Shown piece after piece: positions 8,342 through 17,361 of a stretch of DNA of 64,000 nucleotides. Position 1 is the first letter of the stretch. Each line of letters begins with the position of its first letter. The stretch lies in assembly GCF_900148505.1 (NCBI RefSeq), contig NZ_FRXO01000007.1, positions 124,001-188,000 on the forward strand. Direction: 5' to 3'. A program made the translations under genes and the position numbers. The notes beneath the pieces are model-generated. The model did not search any database. It had not been told where the DNA came from and saw only the letters and a list, made by a program, of their open reading frames with translations. The DNA comes from Pseudoxanthobacter soli DSM 19599. Its GTDB lineage: Bacteria > Pseudomonadota > Alphaproteobacteria > Rhizobiales > Segnochrobactraceae.

Positions 8342-9238
8342 TTAGCGCGCGTCGGCGACATCCCGGGCGATTGCACGGCGGAAGCGGTCCATGAAATCGA
8401 CGGCAATGCGGGCCGGCGGCCGGATGCTCGGCCGGAACATGCCGAAGCGGTAGGGGATCGTTGGCGCGAACGGCACCGCGACGAGGCCCGCGGCGGCGAA
8501 GTGGCGGGCGGTCGAGGGGTCGACCAACGTCAGCGCCCCGGTCTCCTGCACCAGCATGCAGGCCGAACCGAAGAACTCCACCTCCGCCACCACGTTCCAC
8601 GGCACGTTGGCGTTGAAGAACGCCTCGGCGGCGGCGATGTGGGTGATGTGCTCGGGAAACAGCGTCACGAACGGCAGCGAGCCGATCTTCTGCGGACCGA
8701 CGCAGCGCTCGCCCGCGAGCGGATGGTCCGGCCGCATCACGCACATGCACGGCACCTCGAACAGCTCGAGCGAGGCGACCTGGATGTCGATCGGCAGCTC
8801 CGAGAAGCCGACATCGAACGCGCCGACCGCGCCGAGATCGCGCACCGCATAGGACGAGCGGGTGATGAAGCGCGCCGTCGCGCCGCGGTTCGCCCGCAGC
8901 ACCTCGGCGAGCACCGGCGGCAGCACGTAGGTCGCAAGCCCTGGTGGACTTGCGATCAGCAGCGTCGCCGAGGAGAGATCCTTGAGATTGCGCGAGACCG
9001 AGAGCGTCTGCTCCATCGCGTCGAGGGTGCGGTTGACGGAGATCAGGAAGGTCGCGGCCTCCGGCGTCGGCTCCAGCCGCCCGTGGGCGCGGTGGAACAG
9101 CTGGAGCCCGATCTCGTCCTCGAGGCGCGCGATCAGCTTGCTGATGGCGGGCTGCGACTTCTTCAGCACGGCGGCAGCTGCACTCATGGAGCCGTTCTCG
9201 TAGACGGCGCGGAAGGCTTCGAGGTGGCGGGTATCCAT
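8342..9238 (-). CDS. LysR-family transcriptional regulator
   Basis: 298-aa LysR-type regulator starting MDTRHLEAFRAVYENGS. The winged helix-turn-helix occupies residues 1-60 (SMSAAAAVLKKSQPAISKLIARLEDEIGLQLFHR) and the ligand-binding type-2 periplasmic fold runs from about 90 to 290. An in-frame extension to 9280 lacks family similarity and was not used. The gene is on the same strand and immediately upstream of the RidA-Liv-Rieske operon, whose promoter region contains a T-N11-A box. It most likely controls that operon in response to the imported substrate or a derivative. Confidence 0.9.
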   Translation of the reverse strand: MDTRHLEAFRAVYENGSMSAAAAVLKKSQPAISKLIARLEDEIGLQLFHRAHGRLEPTPEAATFLISVNRTLDAMEQTLSVSRNLKDLSSATLLIASPPGLATYVLPPVLAEVLRANRGATARFITRSSYAVRDLGAVGAFDVGFSELPIDIQVASLELFEVPCMCVMRPDHPLAGERCVGPQKIGSLPFVTLFPEHITHIAAAEAFFNANVPWNVVAEVEFFGSACMLVQETGALTLVDPSTARHFAAAGLVAVPFAPTIPYRFGMFRPSIRPPARIAVDFMDRFRRAIARDVADAR

Positions 9239-9419
9239 GGCGTCCTTCCGGCGCCGCGCGGCGCGGCGTGCCGCCGGCACGCGCCGACGGTGCCGGGGAG
9301 CCTACCCAATGCCGCCTTCGGCCGGAAGCGGAGAGGACGAACTCCGTCCCGGCGGGTCGCCGGCACCGAGGTGACCGGCACCTTGCCGTGGCCGGCTGCC
9401 GGCAAGCTCCGGCGCGGTG

Positions 9420-10553
9420 TCATCCCGCGAGCGCTGGCCGCGTCACCACCTGCGCGGGTGCCTCGCCGGCCGCCGTCCGCGCGAGCGCGACGAGAAGCGC
9501 CTGATCGCGGCGGGCATCGGTTGCCGGGTTGCGATTGGGGCCGCCCTCGACGACCGCCCGCCAGAACCCTTCGAGCTCGCGAACGAACGCCTCCTCGTAG
9601 CCGGAACGGATCTCCGTCGCCTCCACTTGGCTGCCGGCATTGCGCCGCACGACGAGCCGCGTCGGATGGTGATTGAGATAGGGCGCGGGGAACACCAGCT
9701 CCACGATCTCGTCGTCGAAATAGAGGCTGATGCGTTCGGAATAGTCGCCGACGCCCGGCACCTCCACGTGGGTCATGGTCCAGAGCGCGGCGCCACCCCG
9801 AAGCGCAACCGCGCCCTGCCCACCGGCGCCGCCGGCGAACAGCGCGGCGCCGCGGACATCGCCGGTCTCCAGCTCCATCGCGTCGAGCAGGCCATGCACG
9901 GCGTTGACGTCGTGCACCAGCGCCGAGCTGTAGGCGGAGGCGAAGCCGCGGAACACCGTGTCGTCCGGCACGAAGCCCAGCGCCGCCTCGATCTGCTCGC
10001 GCCGGCGGCGGGCGGTGGCCGCGATCAGCGCCTCCGGAACGTCGCTGCCGGCGACGAGCGGGTGATGGCCGACGAACGGACCGGCATCCGGGTCATGCAC
10101 CTCGACCGACAGATAGCGCAGCCGCTCCCCCCGTCCGCGCACGAGATCGAGCGCCGTCACGTAGCTCGGGTCGAAGCGCTTCATGTAGCCGACCTGGAGC
10201 ACGGCGCCGGACTTTTCCTGCGCCTCGATCAGCCCGTCGATCTCGGCGACGCCGTAGCACAGCGGCTTCTCGCAGAAGACGTGGATGCCGGCGGCGAGCG
10301 CAGATGCCGCAAGCGTCCCGTGCCATGGGTCCGGGGCGGCGATCACCAGGGCATCGAGGCCGAGACCGATCAGATCGGCTGCGTCCGGCACCGTGGCGAC
10401 GCCGAACCGGGCCGCGAGCGCCTCGCGGACCGTCGCGGAGGGGTCGCTCACGCCGACGAGCGCGAACCTGTCCTTCAGCGCCAGCAGGTTGGGGATGTGC
10501 TCGACCTGCGCGATCAAGCCGCCGCCGGCGACGCCGACCTTCAAACGAGTCAT
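9420..10553 (-). CDS. Gfo/Idh/MocA family oxidoreductase
   Basis: NAD(P)-dependent sugar or inositol dehydrogenase, 377 aa. The Rossmann domain starts MTRLKVGVAGGGLIAQVEHIP with the GxGxxx motif, and the family signature EKPL appears as VFCEKPLCYGV near residue 95. The C-terminal alpha/beta domain carries the DVNAVHGLLDAM segment. The upstream in-frame extension overlaps the intergenic gap and was rejected in favour of ATG 10553. It is the last gene of the sugar operon with an IolE-like dehydratase, so oxidation of an inositol-like or related polyol is the simplest guess. Confidence 0.88.
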   Translation of the reverse strand: MTRLKVGVAGGGLIAQVEHIPNLLALKDRFALVGVSDPSATVREALAARFGVATVPDAADLIGLGLDALVIAAPDPWHGTLAASALAAGIHVFCEKPLCYGVAEIDGLIEAQEKSGAVLQVGYMKRFDPSYVTALDLVRGRGERLRYLSVEVHDPDAGPFVGHHPLVAGSDVPEALIAATARRRREQIEAALGFVPDDTVFRGFASAYSSALVHDVNAVHGLLDAMELETGDVRGAALFAGGAGGQGAVALRGGAALWTMTHVEVPGVGDYSERISLYFDDEIVELVFPAPYLNHHPTRLVVRRNAGSQVEATEIRSGYEEAFVRELEGFWRAVVEGGPNRNPATDARRDQALLVALARTAAGEAPAQVVTRPALAG

Positions 10554-10658
10554 CTCAGGGGTTCCGGGTGTGCGGGCCGGCACGCGAGGGCCGGCGTTGC
10601 AAAGAAGGGCCGCCGCATCGGGCGGCCCTGCGGGCATCGGGGCGGATGAGGGCTGCGG

Positions 10659-11486
10659 TCAGTGAGCCGCGGCGCCCGGTGGCGCGGCGGCGGGTATCCG
10701 CGCGAGCTCCGCCTGCAGGTGCTGCAGGTCGCGGCGGCCCGCCATCAGTTCCAGCACCTCGGTCTCGGTGATCTCTGCCTTGCGGAAGGTGCCGTGCACG
10801 CGGCCGCGGTTGAGCAGCGTGAACACGTCGCCGATGGGATAGGCGTGATGGATGTTGTGGGTGATGAACACCACGCCGATCCCCCTTGAGCGCGCCTGCG
10901 CGATGTAGCGCAGCACGATCGAGGCCTGATGGACGCCGAGCGCCGAGGTCGGCTCGTCGAGGATCAGCACCCGCGCACCGTGATAGACGGCGCGGGCGAT
11001 CGCCACGCACTGCCGCTCGCCGCCGGAAAGCGTTCCGACCGCCTGCTCCGGGTCGCGCACGTTGATGCCCATGCGGTTGAGTTCGTCATGGACGATCTCG
11101 TTTGCCTTCTTCATGTCGAGCCGCCGCGTGATGAAGCGGCCGCGGGTCGGCTCGCGACCGAGGAAGAAGTTCCGCGTGATCGACATCAGCGGGATCATCG
11201 CCAGATCCTGGAAGACGGTGGCGATGCCCTTGTCGAGCGCCTGGCGCGGGTTGTCGAACACCGTCGGCACGCCGTCGACGCGCATCTCGCCTGAAGTCGG
11301 CTGGTGGACGCCGGCGAGCATCTTGATGAGCGTCGACTTGCCGGCGCCGTTGTCGCCGAGCAGGCAGTGCACCTCGCCGGGTCGGACGGCGATGGAGATG
11401 TCCTGCAGCGCGACGACGATGCCGAACGCCTTGCCGACATGATCGAGTTCGAGGATCGGCGCCGTCTGCGAAATGTCGCCCGTCAT
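10659..11486 (-). CDS. Sugar ABC transporter ATPase (ribose/xylose type, single domain)
   Basis: 275-aa ATPase of a CUT2-type importer. Walker A is GDNGAGKST, the signature is LSGGERQ and Walker B is [12 protein letters not shown]. Unlike RbsA or XylG (about 500 aa, two ABC domains) it has only one ABC domain; this shorter form is known in several alphaproteobacterial sugar and inositol importers. ATG 11486 shares its first base with the permease stop (11486-11488). Together with the permease and binding protein it completes an importer. Confidence 0.92.
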   Translation of the reverse strand: MTGDISQTAPILELDHVGKAFGIVVALQDISIAVRPGEVHCLLGDNGAGKSTLIKMLAGVHQPTSGEMRVDGVPTVFDNPRQALDKGIATVFQDLAMIPLMSITRNFFLGREPTRGRFITRRLDMKKANEIVHDELNRMGINVRDPEQAVGTLSGGERQCVAIARAVYHGARVLILDEPTSALGVHQASIVLRYIAQARSRGIGVVFITHNIHHAYPIGDVFTLLNRGRVHGTFRKAEITETEVLELMAGRRDLQHLQAELARIPAAAPPGAAAH

Positions 11487-12610
11487 CACCGGCCCTCCGT
11501 CGCCTTGCGGCGCACATAGTTGTTGAAGAGCACCGCGATCAGCACCATCAGGCCGAGGAAGACCATGAACCAGTCGCTGTCGATGCCGGTATAGAAGATG
11601 CCCATCTCCACCGTGCCGAACACCAGCGAGCCGAACATCGCGCCGATGGCGGAACCGTAGCCGCCGGAGAGCAGGTTGCCGCCGATGACCGCCGCGATCA
11701 CCGCCTCGAACTCCTTCTGAGTCCCGCGCAGGGTGTCGGCGGAGCCCGCCTCCAGCACCTGGATGGTAGCGAACAGCGCCGCCGAGCAGGCTGTGGCGAT
11801 GAACAGCAGGATCTTCACCCGCGCCACCGGCACGCCGACATTGCGCGCCGCCTGGAGGTCGCCGCCGACGGCGAAGATCCAGTTGCCGAACCGCGTGCGC
11901 ACCAGCACCCAGGTCGCCAGCGCCGTGATGGCGAGCCACCACGCCACCGACATCGGCAGGCCCTGGACGATGGGAACCCCGTCCGGCCGCAGCGGAATGA
12001 TGCCAATGTTGCCGAGCCACTGGAACAGGCCGGTGGCGAACTTGCCGCCGAACAGCCAGATCACGAACGGCTCGTCCGCGCCCTTGGTGATGTAGGGGAT
12101 CTGGGTGCGGCCGGTCAGCGTGCGGGTGACGGCCAGCGAGAGGCCGCGCAGGACGAAGTAGCCGGCGAGCGTGACGATGAACGACGGCAGGTTGGTGCGC
12201 ATCACCAGAATGCCGTTCGCCGTTCCGACCAGGACCGCCGCAGCGAAGGCCGCGAGAATGCCGACCCAGAGCGGCAGGCCGAATTCGGTGACGCAGAGGC
12301 CGATGACGATGCCGGAAAAGCCGATCATCGAACCGAGCGACAGGTCGAACTCGCCGCCGATCATCAGGAGCGCGACCGCGGCGGCGAGGATGCCGAGCTG
12401 GGCCGACACCTGGAGGAAGTTGGTGATGCCGAGCACGCTGAACAGGCCGCTCCCGCCGGCCGTCAGCCCGAAGGCGGCAAACACGAAGATGGTCGCGCCG
12501 AGCGCCCCGAGTTCAGGCCGCCGGAGCGCGCGGCTGACGAGCCGCCGCATCCGGCTGGGCTGCATCTGAGGGCTGTGCGGCTCTGCCGGTACCGCTGTTC
12601 CCATGGTCAT
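11486..12610 (-). CDS. Sugar ABC transporter permease (RbsC type)
   Basis: 374-aa inner-membrane permease of the CUT2 family with about 9-10 hydrophobic helices, including [21 protein letters not shown], the conserved family loop. The coupling segment [16 protein letters not shown] and the late [30 protein letters not shown] are also typical of RbsC/XylH. The first two ATGs (12610 and 12604) are both possible. It sits between the binding-protein gene and the ATPase, overlapping the latter by one base. Confidence 0.92.
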   Translation of the reverse strand: MTMGTAVPAEPHSPQMQPSRMRRLVSRALRRPELGALGATIFVFAAFGLTAGGSGLFSVLGITNFLQVSAQLGILAAAVALLMIGGEFDLSLGSMIGFSGIVIGLCVTEFGLPLWVGILAAFAAAVLVGTANGILVMRTNLPSFIVTLAGYFVLRGLSLAVTRTLTGRTQIPYITKGADEPFVIWLFGGKFATGLFQWLGNIGIIPLRPDGVPIVQGLPMSVAWWLAITALATWVLVRTRFGNWIFAVGGDLQAARNVGVPVARVKILLFIATACSAALFATIQVLEAGSADTLRGTQKEFEAVIAAVIGGNLLSGGYGSAIGAMFGSLVFGTVEMGIFYTGIDSDWFMVFLGLMVLIAVLFNNYVRRKATEGR

Positions 12611-12794
12611 TCCCGTTGTTCTCCCCTCCCCGAAGCGCGGAACCCGACGAAGCCCGTCCGCAGGAGGCCCGCTCCAGATTATGTGCTTGAAGCCCGGTCG
12701 GTTCTCCGCCCGGATCCCTCCCGATCCGGGCGACCCTGCCTTTGGCTGGAACCGGGGCAGGAACCGGCGGCCGCCCGTCGCGACCGCCGCCGTC

Positions 12795-13781
12795 TCAGCG
12801 GATGCCTTCCTCGCTCAGCGACTTCACGGCGCCGGCTTCTGCCTTGGTGATGATGGAGGGGCCGGTGCGCACGGCTTCGGTCGGCAGGGTCTTGTACATG
12901 GCCTTGCCGGCAAGCAGCACGACCGGCAGGTAGCCCATCAGGTACTGCTGGCTGTCGATGGTGAAGAGCATCTTGCCGCTGGAAATGGCGTCGAGCACTT
13001 CCGGCGAGATGTCGTAGGCGCCGATCTTGAGCTTGCCGCCGAGGCCGCGTTCGTCGAGCATCTGCAGGATCGGACCGGCCAGCGTGGTGCCCAGCATCAT
13101 CATGCCGTCGACGTTCGGGTGCGAGGCCATATAGCCCTCGATGCGGCGGGTGGCGTCGGTCGGATCGAGCGTCACGGCGATGACGTCGGTCTTGCCGCCG
13201 CTCTTGGCGAGGCCGTCCGAAAGGCCCTGGCAGCGCTGGTCCTGGCTGACGTTGCCGACCTCGTGGTTGACGCAGACCGCTTCCTTGACGCCTGCCTCGC
13301 CGAGGATCTCGCCGGACTTCAGGCCGTTCTGGTATTCCGAGCCGCCCCCGACGAAGAGGTCGAGGCCCCATGGCTTCACCTGGTCCTCGCCGCTGTCGAT
13401 GACGACGACCGGGATGCCCGCGGCCTTGGCCGCCTTGATGGGGGCTTCGAGGGCCGTGGCGTCGGGGATGGAGACCACGAGCCCGTCCGGGCTGGAGGCG
13501 GTCGCGGCCTCGATCATCTGTCCCATCTTCACGACGTCGAAGCTGGCCGGGGCCTGATAGTCGACCTTGACGCCAAGAGCGTCGGAGGCGGCCTTCATGC
13601 CGTTCTTCACGACAGTCCAGTAGTTGTCGTTCGCCTGTCCGTGGGTGACGAAGACGATCCGCACGTCCTGCGGCTTCTTTACCTGGGCCGCCGCCGGGGC
13701 GACCGCGGCGAGCGAAGCGGTGGCCGCCAGCGCGGCCGCGACCAGGGCGCCGCGGACGGCGCCTTCGAGCATCCTCTTCAT
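12795..13781 (-). CDS. Sugar ABC transporter periplasmic binding protein
   Basis: 328-aa periplasmic binding protein of the RbsB fold (peripla_BP_4). A signal peptide of about 33 residues ends APAAAQ. Mature features are VTHGQANDNYWTVVKNGMKAA, DGLVVSIPDATAL and ASHPNVDGMMMLGTT, all common in sugar and inositol-binding proteins. ATG 13781 gives the complete signal peptide. It is upstream of its permease and ATPase with an intervening 184-nt gap, and downstream of the ChbG-like gene. Ligand unknown. Confidence 0.92.
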   Translation of the reverse strand: MKRMLEGAVRGALVAAALAATASLAAVAPAAAQVKKPQDVRIVFVTHGQANDNYWTVVKNGMKAASDALGVKVDYQAPASFDVVKMGQMIEAATASSPDGLVVSIPDATALEAPIKAAKAAGIPVVVIDSGEDQVKPWGLDLFVGGGSEYQNGLKSGEILGEAGVKEAVCVNHEVGNVSQDQRCQGLSDGLAKSGGKTDVIAVTLDPTDATRRIEGYMASHPNVDGMMMLGTTLAGPILQMLDERGLGGKLKIGAYDISPEVLDAISSGKMLFTIDSQQYLMGYLPVVLLAGKAMYKTLPTEAVRTGPSIITKAEAGAVKSLSEEGIR

Positions 13782-13866
13782 CGTTGTGTCCCTCTGTTCG
13801 TTCTTTGCCTGCGGTATCGTGCCGGCTTTCCGCTCCGACCGCAGGGACGGAGCGGGGCCGGTTTCC

Positions 13867-14769
13867 TCAGGATGGCGCCGCGTACCTCGCGGTATCGGTG
13901 GACTGGCCGCGGCCGGCGAGATCGGCCAGCGTGCAGCGGAAGGGGGCGACGCTCCTGAACCACGCGGCGCTCTCCCCGCCGCGCAGGAACGCGAACTCCT
14001 CGGTGCGGATCGCCGCCGTCGCGGGCTCGATCGCCTCGATCTCGCCGGGGGCGTTGGCATGGAGCGCCATGAAGGTGACGCCCGGACCGATGGCCGCGAA
14101 CAGCGCGCCGTAGCGCTCGGCGGGCGTGGTGTCCCGATGCCAGGGCGTCTCCAGCACCCGGTCGGCCGGAATGCCGCCGGCCGCGGCGAAGCCCTCGGCC
14201 ATCTCGCGGTAGAACGCCGGATCGACGCCGGCGAGATTGTGGACCGGGCCGTAGGCGTCGAGCGATCCCGGCACCATGACCGGCACGCCGTATTCGGCCG
14301 CGAGCGCGAGATAGATCGCGGCGAATTCGGGGGCCAGCGCCGCGGCCTGATGGGCATCGAAATGGGTGGGCTTCAGGCCCGCGGCGAGGAACGCCTCGAT
14401 CTGCGCCCGCATCTCCGCCTCCACCGCTTCCGGCGCGGCATGGCGGCGAACCTCTGCAACGCTGCCCCAAAGATAGCCGTCACCATCGACGAGGCCGGAG
14501 GCGCGGCCGGGCGCGGTCAGCGGCCGCCAGCGGTAGTGCCGCTTCTCGGCGGTGATGGTGAGGTGGACGCCGAGGGCGAGCGCGGCGTTGGACCGACCTT
14601 CCTCGGCGATCTCCAGGAACCAGGGGCACGGCACCATCACCGAGCCGGAATCGCAGCGTCCAAGCCGGGCGAGTTCCAGGAACGCCGCATTGGCGCCGTG
14701 GCACATGCCGAGATCGTCGATGTTGACGACGATCCGCGGCTCGGGGGGTGTTGCCGTCGCGGTCGCCAT
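13867..14769 (-). CDS. ChbG/HpnK (YdjC-like) carbohydrate deacetylase
   Basis: 300-aa metal-dependent deacetylase of the YdjC superfamily, which removes N-acetyl groups from carbohydrates. The conserved metal-site blocks are NIDDLGMCHGAN (Asp pair, residues about 16-27), LGVHLTI, and THFDAHQAAALAPE. The unusual PPEPRIVVN start is short and there is no signal peptide, so it acts in the cytoplasm on an imported compound. Adjacent to the IolE-like gene (10-bp gap) and upstream of the sugar importer. The association suggests that the imported compound is acetylated or is an amino sugar derivative; that is inference. Confidence 0.85.
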   Translation of the reverse strand: MATATATPPEPRIVVNIDDLGMCHGANAAFLELARLGRCDSGSVMVPCPWFLEIAEEGRSNAALALGVHLTITAEKRHYRWRPLTAPGRASGLVDGDGYLWGSVAEVRRHAAPEAVEAEMRAQIEAFLAAGLKPTHFDAHQAAALAPEFAAIYLALAAEYGVPVMVPGSLDAYGPVHNLAGVDPAFYREMAEGFAAAGGIPADRVLETPWHRDTTPAERYGALFAAIGPGVTFMALHANAPGEIEAIEPATAAIRTEEFAFLRGGESAAWFRSVAPFRCTLADLAGRGQSTDTARYAAPS

Positions 14770-14779
14770 CGCCGCCTCC

Positions 14780-15679
14780 TCAGGGCTCGACCGTGAAGCC
14801 CGCCTCTTCGGCTGCGGCCTTGAGGTTGCGATAGCCGAGCGTGGCGTAGGTCAGCGGATGGGCCTTGGCCGGGTCCTGTTCGGCCTCGACCACCAGCCAG
14901 CCCCGGTAGCCGTTGTCGGCGAGGCGGCGCAGCAGCGCCGGATAGTCGATGGAGCCGTCGCCCGGAACGGTGAAGATGCCCTCCAGCACCGCGCCCATGA
15001 AGCTCATGTCCTCGGCGCGCGCCCGCGCCAGCATGTCCGGCCGCACGTCCTTGCAGTGGACATGCACGACGCGGGCGACATGCCGCGCGAGAAGCGCCGC
15101 CGGATCGCCGCCGGAGAAGGCGCAGTGGCCGGTGTCGTAGAGCAGGCCGACGGCCTCGCCGGTGTGGGTCATGAGGGCGTCGATCTCGGCGTCGGTCTCG
15201 ACGATGGTGCCCATGTGGTGATGGAACGCCATGCCGACGCCGAAGTCCGCCATGCGCTCGGCGAGCGCCGTCAGCTTGGCACCGTAGGCAGCCCATTGGT
15301 CGGCGGGAAGCTGCGGCCGGTCGGAGATCGGGCGGAAGATGCCGTCGTGGCGGCCGAGCGACGTGTCCGCATAGACCACCCGCTCGGCACCCAGCGCCTT
15401 CAGCAGCGAAAGATGCGGCAGCACCGCCTCGAATTCCGCCTCCACCTCGCGCTCGGCGATGCGGCCGTCGTACCAGCCGGAAACGAGGTCCAGCCCGTAG
15501 CGGCCGAGAACGGCCGCGAGCGCCTCCGGTTCGCGGGGAAACTTGCCGCCGAGTTCCGCGCCGCTGAAGCCGGCTTCCCGCGTCTGCGACAGGCAGACCT
15601 CGAGCGGGGTGTCGCCGCCGAGCGACGGCACGTCGTCGTTCGACCAGGTGATGGGGTTGATGCCGATTCTGACGCTCAT
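14780..15679 (-). CDS. iolE: Inosose dehydratase-like (IolE) sugar isomerase/epimerase
   Basis: 299-aa TIM-barrel protein of the AP-endonuclease-2/IolE family. The start MSVRIGINPITWSNDDVPSLGGDTPLE is the classic beginning of 2-keto-myo-inositol dehydratase. Metal-site segments are visible as MAFHHHMGTIVE, YDTGHCAFSG, HVHCKDVR and VVEAEQDP. First gene of the operon running to the Gfo/Idh/MocA dehydrogenase, the same pairing seen in inositol catabolism (IolG-like oxidation then dehydration). The other iol genes are absent here, so a related cyclitol or sugar is possible. Confidence 0.8.
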   Translation of the reverse strand: MSVRIGINPITWSNDDVPSLGGDTPLEVCLSQTREAGFSGAELGGKFPREPEALAAVLGRYGLDLVSGWYDGRIAEREVEAEFEAVLPHLSLLKALGAERVVYADTSLGRHDGIFRPISDRPQLPADQWAAYGAKLTALAERMADFGVGMAFHHHMGTIVETDAEIDALMTHTGEAVGLLYDTGHCAFSGGDPAALLARHVARVVHVHCKDVRPDMLARARAEDMSFMGAVLEGIFTVPGDGSIDYPALLRRLADNGYRGWLVVEAEQDPAKAHPLTYATLGYRNLKAAAEEAGFTVEP

Positions 15680-15701
15680 GTCCGACGCTCGCGTGCTGTC
15701 C

Positions 15702-15713
15702 GAAAACGCTTTC
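15702..15713 (-). promoter_or_regulatory. Candidate LacI-family operator upstream of iolE operon
   Basis: GAAAACGCTTTC matches the GAAA-N-CG-N-TTTC form bound by many LacI/GalR regulators and lies 23 bp upstream of the iolE-like start, where it would block transcription. No LacI-family gene is in the window. One short match; moderate to low confidence. Confidence 0.35.
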
Positions 15714-15750
15714 TTGCGCCTCATCCTAGGCCGATCCGTCTCCCTCGCGA

Positions 15751-15783
15751 GTGCCAGTTTCGATGAGTTTGATGGTGCCAGTT
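15751..15783. promoter_or_regulatory. Direct repeat GTGCCAGTT, candidate MocR operator
   Basis: The 9-mer GTGCCAGTT occurs at 15751-15759 and again at 15775-15783, 24 bp apart and in the same orientation. MocR-type regulators bind direct repeats in their own divergent promoter regions. The pair lies between the divergent iolE-like operon and the MocR gene. Confidence 0.45.
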
Positions 15784-15852
15784 GACGACCGGGCGGGCTC
15801 CCCTCACCATCGGCGCCGCCTGGAAGCCGTCCCGGCGGACGGCAGCGGCACA

Positions 15853-17361
15853 GTGGGCGAGATCGTGCCGGAGAGCTTTCCCCTCGAAGCCCTGATGCTC
15901 GACCGCGCGGCCGCGACCCCGCTGCACCGGCAGCTCTATGCCGCGCTCAGGAGCCTGATCGAGCAGGGGGTGCTCGTCGCCGGCTCCGCCCTGCCCTCCA
16001 CCCGCACGCTCGCAGCCGATCTCGCAATCGCGCGCAACACCGTCACCGCGGCCTACGACCAGCTCGGCACGGAGGGCTACGTGGCGACCCGTGTCGGCGC
16101 CCGGCCGGTGGTGGTGGATCTGCCGATCTCGGCGCTTTCTCCGGCGGAAACCGGCGCGCCGCCGCCTCCCGCCCGGGCGCTGTCCCGCCGCGGCGCGCTG
16201 ATGATGTCGCAGCCGGCCCATCACGGCACGCCGGGACAGCACGCGCTCCACCCCGGGATGCCGGATGCGGCGAGCTTTCCGTTCGCGACCTGGGGCAAGC
16301 TGATCGCCCGCCGCGCCCGCTTCGCGCGGACCTCGCTGTTCGGCACCTACCACGTCACCGGTCACCCCGACCTGCGGCAGGCCATCGCCGCCTACCTCAA
16401 GACCGCGCGCGGCGTGCGCTGCACCCCGGAGCAGATCGTGGTGACGACGGGCGCCCAGGCCGCGCTCGACCTTCTGGCGCGGCTTCTCGTCGATCCCGGG
16501 GAGGACGTCTGGATGGAGGAGCCCGGCTATTACGGCGCACAGGCCGCGTTCACCGCCGCCGGGGCGCGGCTCGTGCCGCTCGGCGTCGATGCCGATGGCT
16601 GGCAGCTCGATCTGCCGCGCCGGGCCGACGTTCGTCTCGCCTACGTCACGCCCTCCTGCCACCACCCGCTCGGCGCCACCATGCGGATGGAGCAGCGCCT
16701 GCGGCTTCTGGAGATCGCGGAGGCGCGGGAAGCGTGGATCGTGGAGGACGATTTCGACGGCGAATACCGCTTCCAGGGCCAGCCGATCCCGGCGATGCAG
16801 GGCCTCGACCGCTCGGGGCGGGTGATCTATGTCGGCACCTTCGCCAAGATCCTGTTTCCTGCGCTCAGGCTGGGCTTCATGGTGCTGCCCCCGGCACTTC
16901 ACGAGGGAATCGCGCGCGCGATCAGCATCACCGGCCAGTTCGCGCCGCTGATTCTGCAGGCTGCGCTCGCGGACTTCATCGCCGAGGGCCACATGGCGCG
17001 CCACCTGCGGCGGATGCGGCGCATCTATGCGGCGCGCCGGCAGGAATTCCGCCTCGCCTGTGCCGCCGAGCTCGCCGACTGGATGACGCTGATGGCGGGC
17101 GACAGCGGCATCCAGATGGTCGGCCTCCTTGCCGAGGGGCTGGAGGACCGCGCGGTCGCCGCGGCCGCGCAGGCGCGCGGCGTCAACGTCTCGCCGCTGT
17201 CGATCCAGTACCGCCACGGCACCCCGCGGCAGGGCCTTCTGCTCGGCTATGCCGGCGCCGACGAGGCCGCCATGTGCCGGGGCATCGCCGTGCTGCGCGA
17301 CGTTTTCCGCGCCCTTTCCCCCGGCCGGGGCGGCGGCGGGCTCAGCCGCGCACGCGCATGA
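15853..17361 (+). CDS. MocR-type regulator: GntR helix-turn-helix fused to aminotransferase domain
   Basis: About 502-aa PLP-dependent transcription factor. A GntR winged helix (residues about 10-75: TPLHRQLYAALRSLIEQG, then LPSTRTLAADLAIARNTVTAAYDQL) is followed by a class-I aminotransferase fold. The latter has the VTTGAQAALDLLARLL motif, VTPSCHHPLGATM, EDDFDGEYRF and the lysine region GTFAKILFPALRLGF. In-frame starts exist from GTG 15751 and ATG 15763/15772, but those lie on the direct-repeat operator. GTG 15853 (or 15865) gives the usual family N-terminus and keeps the operator outside the gene. It is divergent from the iolE operon and convergent, with 20-bp overlap, with the NAD-kinase-like gene. 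Target uncertain. Confidence 0.85.
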   Translation: MGEIVPESFPLEALMLDRAAATPLHRQLYAALRSLIEQGVLVAGSALPSTRTLAADLAIARNTVTAAYDQLGTEGYVATRVGARPVVVDLPISALSPAETGAPPPPARALSRRGALMMSQPAHHGTPGQHALHPGMPDAASFPFATWGKLIARRARFARTSLFGTYHVTGHPDLRQAIAAYLKTARGVRCTPEQIVVTTGAQAALDLLARLLVDPGEDVWMEEPGYYGAQAAFTAAGARLVPLGVDADGWQLDLPRRADVRLAYVTPSCHHPLGATMRMEQRLRLLEIAEAREAWIVEDDFDGEYRFQGQPIPAMQGLDRSGRVIYVGTFAKILFPALRLGFMVLPPALHEGIARAISITGQFAPLILQAALADFIAEGHMARHLRRMRRIYAARRQEFRLACAAELADWMTLMAGDSGIQMVGLLAEGLEDRAVAAAAQARGVNVSPLSIQYRHGTPRQGLLLGYAGADEAAMCRGIAVLRDVFRALSPGRGGGGLSRARA

